Part shown: positions 57,120-64,000 of the stretch, one piece after another | Layout: every line of letters starts with the position of its first letter | How positions within the stretch are numbered: the stretch's first letter is position 1 | NCBI GenBank assembly: GCA_025642065.1 | Contig: JAODUP010000510.1 | Location: forward strand, 147,501 to 211,500 | Origin: Paralvinella palmiformis | Taxonomy: Eukaryota; Annelida; Polychaeta; Terebellida; Alvinellidae | DNA: 64,000 bases | Direction: 5' to 3' | Program-made: the position numbers and the translations under genes | Notes under the pieces: model-generated | The model's input: only the letters and a program-made list of their open reading frames with translations | Database searches by the model: none | What the model was told of the DNA's origin: nothing

Positions 57120-58275
57120 AGGACACTTTCATAATTGAATCTACAAAACGCAAAGGCTTGTAATCGTAGAGGATCTGCCCCTAGGATTACAGATAACATA
57201 CAGCCTGTCCCGATTACGACGTCAATTATATCCAAATATGTTCCCAATATACAGTATTCCATCTTATGCAGTCAGGGATTAATATATGAAGGGCATATAT
57301 GGTAATCGTGCTCCTGATGAGTACATTGGTAGTAGTACTGGTCTGATAATCTATATATTAGTATTGTAATGGTTTTTACCATCTGACAGTCATCAGGAGA
57401 CAAAGGCCCAGACAGTTAAAGGTCCCAGGGACTCCCTGTTACAATCTATAATTGTTTATTTTAATTCGGGGTTAAGTTATATGGTTTTAATTAACAGGCA
57501 TGCGGAGAGTTCCGATATACGAAAATAACAATAATGTATATGACCCGGAAATGTAGTCCATCCGGATCATGCAATATGGACGCAGTATCCAAAAAATAGT
57601 GACTTCTGACAAAGAATCTTTGATTTCCGGAAGCACATTTGTGTGGTCTGAGGAACCGTGAGTCATACATACTTTGTTGTATCACTTTATTTCAAAGCGA
57701 TATTTTGAGTTCATCATCAGATGCTGAAACAATCACATTTTAGCTTGGCAATGATTTTCACGATGACAATGATTTGTGCTGACCTACACCTTTCATAACA
57801 GGAGGAGACATTTGATAACCAGGCAGGTCTATATAATAGCAAATAAGAGTGTTTCGTTGAGAAATTGGTCTGAGACACAGACAGATTAGAAATTAATGGC
57901 AAACATTGTTTTGCACATGACTCTTCATAATTATGTCAAACACATAGACGCAATTATTTGCATAGTTGGAAGTGTATGCACATTGCATCTGATTGGGCAT
58001 TCATATAAATTAATTAAAAATTAACAAACTGTTCAAGCAAAGAAGCCGCCGACTATACGCCATATCTTCGATCATCAATTATTCGTTCATGATTGATACA
58101 GCCACTGGACTGTACATTATCATTATCATGGCTGTCAATATTTAACCTGTGAGTGTGAGCACCAGTGGCGGTCTAACCTCATGGTACACGCTACTCTGTA
58201 CTAAACCATATATTAGCTCGGTCCACTGTTTGATGTCGGATGTTTAACATCCGATGACAAATGGGTTTTTTTTGT
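57120..58275. other. Intergenic sequence
   Basis: No gene or repeat is recognised. Confidence 0.4.
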
Positions 58276-58277
58276 GT

Positions 58278-58593
58278 GTGTTTTAGCTGTGTATAATAAG
58301 GCACAGGCACAGAATCTCGAACCGTGAATTCAAACTCTGGACGTTTCTTCAGGGGACTGAATCCAGAGTGGCGACTTTTCTTGCTGAGACATGTGTAATG
58401 TCTCACCAGTCCCTAAGCCGCCAAGCAAAAACAAAAAGCGAATCACTTACAGCGTGGAGTTTGGGAGTAAAACACCCAAGTCAGATCACGGCAGTAGTGA
58501 GAATGTTTAGCTTAATTATCTAAGCAACCTTATTTATAGCTATTTTTTAATTGCTGTATCTTTCTTCAAAGCAATACTATATAAACCATATAA

Positions 58594-58597
<4 letters not shown>
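58278..58597 (+). mobile_element. Interspersed repeat family R2, copy C
   Basis: It aligns with 28583-28912 from TTTTAGCTGTGTATAATAAG to ATATAAACCATATAACC, with a few small deletions (for example GCACAGAATCTC for GCACAGAGAATCTC). In this copy the left GT tract is only GTGTGTGT after a T-run, while a long GT tract follows its right end. Confidence 0.85.

Positions 58598-58651
<54 letters not shown>
58596..58651. repeat. (GT)n microsatellite at the 3' end of R2 copy C
   Basis: A pure GT tract beginning exactly where the R2 repeat ends. Confidence 0.95.
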
Positions 58652-58653
<2 letters not shown>

Positions 58654-61264
58654 TGACACATGGTTGTCCGTTCTCTTCGTTGACCAAGCTATGCTCAACA
58701 TAAAAAAAATTCCGCCCTTTAAAATTTCGGAAAAAAACACAAAAAACCAATATATGGTATGATAATGTGTTTCCCATAAAACTAGTAAAACACTTTACCC
58801 GCAAATTGTGATTATATTCATTTGTTATCATTCTGCATAATATCATTCAAATAAAACCTCAGATGAAACAATTAAATGACAATAAAAAAAACCAACAAAT
58901 TATTAAACTGTGTACCAATGACTTCTTCTATCACCTGGGATGTGATAAATCATCTAATAGAGTTGAGGTACTAATATACGTAAAATTAAAATGAGATAAT
59001 CAGGCCAAAGCTGTTTACTGATTGGTGAAACACCCCACAGACATATGCTATAAGTACCAACACTGAAATTTGTTGACAGAACCCTGACGGAACTGTGTAC
59101 CAAATATGAGAATGTGCACACGTACAGACACGTTTGATGCATAAATATTTACCCCCCCCCCCACACACACACACACATACATGCTCCATGCTTTTAATCA
59201 ATATTATTATTTCTATGAAAAGCGAAGTCAAACACACTCAAATTATACTGAACTCTCCTCAATCCTAACCTAATACCAACCCCTGAGTGTCATAATGAAA
59301 GCCCCGATATATCAACCCAGAAGAAGAAAAGACCATTACATAACAACAAAAAACTGCAGACATAAATGAATTACAATGTAATGCTTCTCTACCACAAAGA
59401 GTGACTATCAAAGTGACGTTTTCTCAAATCTCCTTGCTGCAGACATGGAAAGGGTTAAATATTGATGCAAAAGTTACGTTCAAACTAACAGCAGCCAGGT
59501 TTGTTAATAATTATAATGTCAACTATTTAAACCTTCAGCGTCTCGTCGTATTTTGGAAAATGTGAAAAATAACAATAAATTATTCTGGATTAGCGAAGCA
59601 TGAGATTTCCATACTAACACATGTGGACACACTGGACAGACATACTGACCTATCACCCATATTTCAGACAGAGGACACCTAATGACAGACAACCTATTTG
59701 TACTTGTTACCAGTGAGACTTACAAATGAATGGAAAAAATAGCAGAACCCATTCGCTGGCTTATTTGGTCACAACTGGCCTTAATGGTGCAACAGCCGAA
59801 ATGCGGAAGTCCCCTTCATATTATGAGTCAGATATAATAAAGCATCAATTAAGATAACAAAACACACCAGAACAATAAGATCAAAGAGAATCCATTTAAC
59901 AGCCGACATTTGAAGAAAAAAAATAAGCCCATCACCTAAATTATATAAACAAAACAGACAATTCAACAAAATAAAAATGGCTATTTTTATTTTAAAGCAG
60001 AAACCAAACCGAAATATGTCACTACTGATGGAAGTCTAACTGTAAGACAGATGATTATAAATTGTACACTAAGTGTGACATACTGTTATGGAGAGAGAGA
60101 CGAGACATTATGATACCTCAAATGATCAGAGAGAAGCTACACAACTATGACATAACATGATCACACATTTCCGGAGAGTCATTCGTAAACTACAGACTAC
60201 AGACAAATCCAGGGCCCTGCCACAGATGATTTTAGTGCGACATCTTACAAAATGACAAACCAGTGTCTCCAATCTTAGAAAGCTTTCCAAATTTAAACAC
60301 AATAAAATTATGCCCAGTGTTTGTTTTATTTTGCAGGGGGGGATTTAGAGGTTTGAAATACTTGATAGCTAATATTATTTCTGCAACACATTTTAGTTAT
60401 ATATACAAGATAGCTATTAATGTTTCTGTGCAATCAGATTTATATGAATGATTCTAGCTACATCAAGCCAGAGAGCATTTATTTATTTTTTATTAATTAT
60501 TAAGTTTCTCAAAGTCATTACTTCATTCATGGTTTATTTATTTCCTCACATATGGCAACTGGTCAGAGGGCTAATGGAAGTCCCGATAAAGATAGATTAC
60601 CGCAATCAAAATACATTATTTGAACAAATGAATACTTTGTTTAGCTTTGTCACCAGTCACATCCAAGGCAATCATAATATAACCGAGGAGTTTCTCCCGA
60701 GAGAAATGAGATTATGGGATAGATATAATATCCCACTGTCACATCACAATACGTGACCCGAAGGACTGCAGAACGGTGTGTTCTGACTGTTCTTATGGAA
60801 TACTTCCCCGACAATTTACACATGCCTTCCAACCTGTACTCCATGACCACCAGCCCTATAGGTTATCAGCTACCTAAAACAATGTCAAACTTAAATATGC
60901 TCGCTGCAACTGATTTTCACTTTTAGCTGATCATATTATTACAAATATCAGCTTAACTATTTCCTTATTAATATTTTTGTACTAAATTATATGAAACATA
61001 AAAATTAGTCAGGGTAACCACACAGGATGACACATTGTCTCAGGGACAATATTTGTGTAACATTTGTGATAAACCCTGCACTGCTCATACCTGGAACACC
61101 TGATCAAGGATCAACTCCAAAAAATACATCCCACAAAGACAGATAACACTGAGATTCGAAATCTGAACTGGAAATTTCCAGTACAGTGCCATAACCACGA
61201 GCTATAGGAATGACTCTTAGTACAGACGAGAATGATGCATACTTTAATGCGGTTCAATAAACTG
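58652..61264. other. CpG-poor sequence without recognised gene
   Basis: About 2.6 kb with few CpGs. Frames at 59781-59969 (minus, hydrophobic) and 60448-60756 (plus) have no recognisable family. A C/A run lies at 59150-59177. The CpG depletion resembles the OTOP introns and could mark the methylated body of a transcribed gene whose exons are not in view. Confidence 0.4.
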
Positions 61265-61393
61265 AACAATGGTGCGTAATCTGTAGCATTGGCTATGATG
61301 CACCATAACAATGGTGCGTAATCTGTAGCATTGGCTATGATGCACCATAACAATGGTGCGTAATCTGTAACATCGGCTATGATGCACCATAAC
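61265..61393. repeat. 42-bp tandem repeat, three copies, each with a hairpin
   Basis: Three consecutive units contain ATGGTGCGTAATCTGTAGCA and CTATGATGCACCATAACA. The third has two substitutions. ATGGTGC and GCACCAT within each unit are inverted repeats, so each copy can fold. Confidence 0.95.
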
Positions 61394-62845
61394 ATTTCAC
61401 ATCTGATCACATGACAGCCAAATTAATACTCTACTCCTGCATTTTTATATTTTATTATATTATTTTTAATTTTTGGACCTTATATTTTTCACTAGTAATA
61501 AACAGAGAATTAAGCAAACTTGAAAAATTGTCATCTTTTTTAAACATTCTTGTATAAATACATGAATAAAATAATAAATCACCTAATTAATTTTTAAAGG
61601 CAAGCAAATGTTTTACAATTTCTTGTCTCTCGTTAATTTCTGCTCAGTTTCTTTGGAATATCCTCATCTTTTGCCATTTTGTTCTAAGCACCAAAGATAT
61701 TTCTACCCGTTTTCAAATGGTAGGAGATAAATACCATTATTTCAAAGACAAAGTGAACATAACTTAATGTAGGTCCAAATAGAAGTCCCCTTAATGCAGG
61801 TTTACTATATTTACCATCATAAACCAACAACTCAAAACATTTTACACCACAGTTTAAAAATAAGAAAATTAGAACTGCATAGATTTAGCTTATCGCATTT
61901 GTCTATATCCCCCACTATTGTATTATTTCTAGTTCAACATATTCGCACAACATTTAGCTAGCATGGTAAAATTCAGCTTAATAACTTAAAACGTGTAGCA
62001 ATGAGAAAAACAATTTTTAGTGTTTGCACACACACACACACAAGCCATGTTTTCATGCTCACCCATCCACATACACAGTAATGTTTCTACTTTATGGCTG
62101 CCTTTGAACATATTATAATAAATTTAATCAAACTGGCACATGCACAAGTGCAAATATAGCCACATGGTTGATATGCTTCACATTAAACTTAAGCAGTTGA
62201 CAAAATATAGATTTTTTGCTTTAATCATTGTTTGATACATACAGCACTTTGCCCAGACAGTTGTTACCTGTTCATGCTGTTTTGTAATAATTTGTCACAA
62301 AAGAATCTAACAAAGTAAACGAACAACCAAAAAACACCTCAAAAGCAAACCCTGGATCAACCAATCCAAAATGAATTATAAATCCTAATACCACATCCAC
62401 AACAAAAATTCTAAAACTTACTCTATCACAATCCACTCTGGCTTAATTGTGTCCCCATCTTCACAATCACATCAATCATACTATCAATCAATGGGACTAT
62501 TATCAACATATAGGACCAATCCCATCACAATTTTACTGGATGTAGGCTTTAAACAGCCCAAGAAAGACACCCAGTTTTCTATAGTCAAATAACAGGATTG
62601 CCAATATAAAATACCAGGATTGGGAATTTAACCCGGGTTACACTGGCTGAGCCCAACTCAGCATTTTAAAACTAAGTTTTTGCAGGAGAAACTATATTGA
62701 TCCACAAATCTGATTTAGATACACATAAAAAAGTAGTTGTCAGAGTGGCATTGAGATTATTATTGATATGATGATATGCATAATTTAAAAAAAATTCAAA
62801 TTATTTATTTGAAACCACATGATACAGCAAATGAATATTTTCACC
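61394..62845. other. AT-rich, CpG-poor sequence
   Basis: No gene is recognised. There is a short CA run at 62028-62042. Confidence 0.4.
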
Positions 62846-62846
62846 A

Positions 62847-62938
62847 TCCAACCTAACCCTGAATCGCAGTCCAACCTAACCCTGAATCGCAGTGAATGAA
62901 TATTTTCACCGTCCAACCTAACCCTGAATCGCATTTAT
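62847..62938. repeat. Short duplication array (CCAACCTAACCCTGAATCGC)
   Basis: The 23-bp word CCAACCTAACCCTGAATCGCAGT appears in two adjacent copies. A third, partial copy follows a duplicated GAATGAATATTTTCACC flank. Confidence 0.9.
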
Positions 62939-63807
62939 TTCAGGATTTGCACAGGCCAGTAGAGCCTGTGAAAGGACATTTTTAGTTTTGACCAGCCCTG
63001 ATATTTTCTCACAGGCCCTGATTTTTTTACACATACCGAAACATGTAATGTATACCTTGTGACAGATATGCAGATTAAATATGTAACTTAGTCTTTGAAA
63101 TTCACTCCAAACAGCTGATGGAATATGACCATCACAGGCCCGATATCATTATTACTCTACTTCGAACAGATGGGACCCCGTTACTTATACACACTTTATT
63201 ATGTTCTGATATGCATTGTTGGTCATCTAAACCAAATAATTCTGTCTCGTGTTATCATTATCAAGAACCTAGTTCAGGGTGCTGTGTATAGGTATTTATT
63301 ACAAACAATTATAATTTACATATTTAACCCAAAATATGGTTAGGCTTAACTAGTCAAACTCAGGTTAAAGACAGAGATGGGTTAAACCTGTCCTCCCAGT
63401 ATAACACAGATACCGATTAGATGAACTGGTTAACTCTATTAAAAATTATTTAAATTCTAAAACTGGAACATTTATTTCATGTGCGAATGTCTGGATGCAG
63501 TTTTATTCAATATTATTCTTGGGAATTAGTAATAATTGTCAAAATATAATTTTTGCAGTAAGCGTCAAATGTCAGAAAAATTTGTTATAGAAATTATGAG
63601 TAGCCAGCCATTGGTGACCAAAAGGCTTCAGAAGCCTACAGGGAGATACAACATCGATAGCTCTATTACGAAGAGCATTTTGTTGGAAAACAATCTTTCA
63701 TTCTTTGGCAGCAATATATGCACAGCTGCTTGTATGGTATGCATAACTGCTTAATAAAGTCCAACAAGCATAACATCGGATACGTACAAAAATGTTGGTC
63801 AGCAACA
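62939..63807. other. Intergenic sequence
   Basis: No gene or repeat is recognised. Confidence 0.4.
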
Positions 63808-63919
63808 CTGATTGAATGAGATCTTTCTACTGTACAGCACCTCAGAACAAGGTTATCTGGTTCTGACGCTATATAAACATGCATTATTATATATATATAG
63901 AAGGGTCTCATTCAATCAG
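63808..63919. mobile_element. 112-bp foldback element with exact 14-bp inverted ends
   Basis: CTGATTGAATGAGA at 63808-63821 and its exact reverse complement at 63906-63919 bracket AT-rich sequence with a (TA)n run. The interior word GGTTCTGACGCTATATAAAC resembles LINE or SINE 3' ends, so it could be a composite. No target duplication was found. Confidence 0.5.
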
Positions 63920-64000
63920 AAGTCTTCTAGCAGAAGGATTATGAACTGTTAAAAATACCTTGCATATTAAATTAAAACAATTAATAGATAATTTTCCCCA

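Noticed and set aside
59781..59969. Small membrane protein on the minus strand
   Set aside because: The hydrophobic frame follows from AT-rich sequence; no motif or gene context.

Overview
This is a window of a large, repeat-rich animal nuclear genome. The intron-containing gene, GT-AG splice sites, very dense (CA)n/(TA)n/(ACTC)n microsatellites, tRNA-derived SINEs, LINE reverse-transcriptase tails and a Tigger-type transposon all say metazoan. The repeat style suggests a lophotrochozoan, most likely a mollusc; that placement is inference and no species is claimed. Nothing bacterial or viral was seen.

Only one protein-coding gene is well supported: an otopetrin-family (OTOP) proton channel on the minus strand, 50719 down to 40269. 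I reconstructed eight exons joined by seven GT-AG introns whose phases all agree. They give 757 residues: a Ser/Pro-rich N-terminal extension of about 190 residues, then the twelve-helix otopetrin core ending at a TAG stop. The first exon starts at a phase-2 boundary, so the initiator ATG lies in at least one upstream exon that I could not identify. One point stands out: the helix-6 motif reads IQYSLI, where I recall most otopetrins having IEYSLI.

Layout. 0-14 kb: a decayed Tigger/pogo-like transposon (1635-2961), a SINE with a clean 13-bp target-site duplication (5240-5459), one copy of an interspersed family shared with 53-54 kb, a 15-bp tandem repeat, a long (ACTC)n tract, a 39/78-bp dimeric satellite (12262-12987) and a 5'-truncated LINE tail. 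14-20 kb: SINE copies and a 45-bp minisatellite with a homogeneous core and decayed flanks (17880-19440). 20-30 kb: relatively repeat-poor, CpG-containing sequence with no recognisable gene, possibly cis-regulatory, plus microsatellites and a perfect foldback. 30-40 kb: several SINE copies, a perfect 39-nt odd palindrome, a 207-bp MITE with TA duplication and a 16-bp tandem repeat. 40-51 kb: the OTOP gene; its 5.5-kb intron holds an 18-bp-based minisatellite, a hAT-like MITE and two SINEs, and another intron holds a second LINE tail. 51-53 kb: CpG-richer sequence upstream of the known OTOP exons, a reasonable place for the missing first exon or promoter. 53-64 kb: interspersed repeats, two foldback elements, a three-copy hairpin-forming 42-bp repeat and CpG-poor sequence without a recognisable gene.

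I found no evidence of a multi-gene novel system. The most informative observations are the OTOP gene model with its helix-6 substitution, the repeat families shared between distant parts of the window, the foldback elements and the age-structured tandem arrays.
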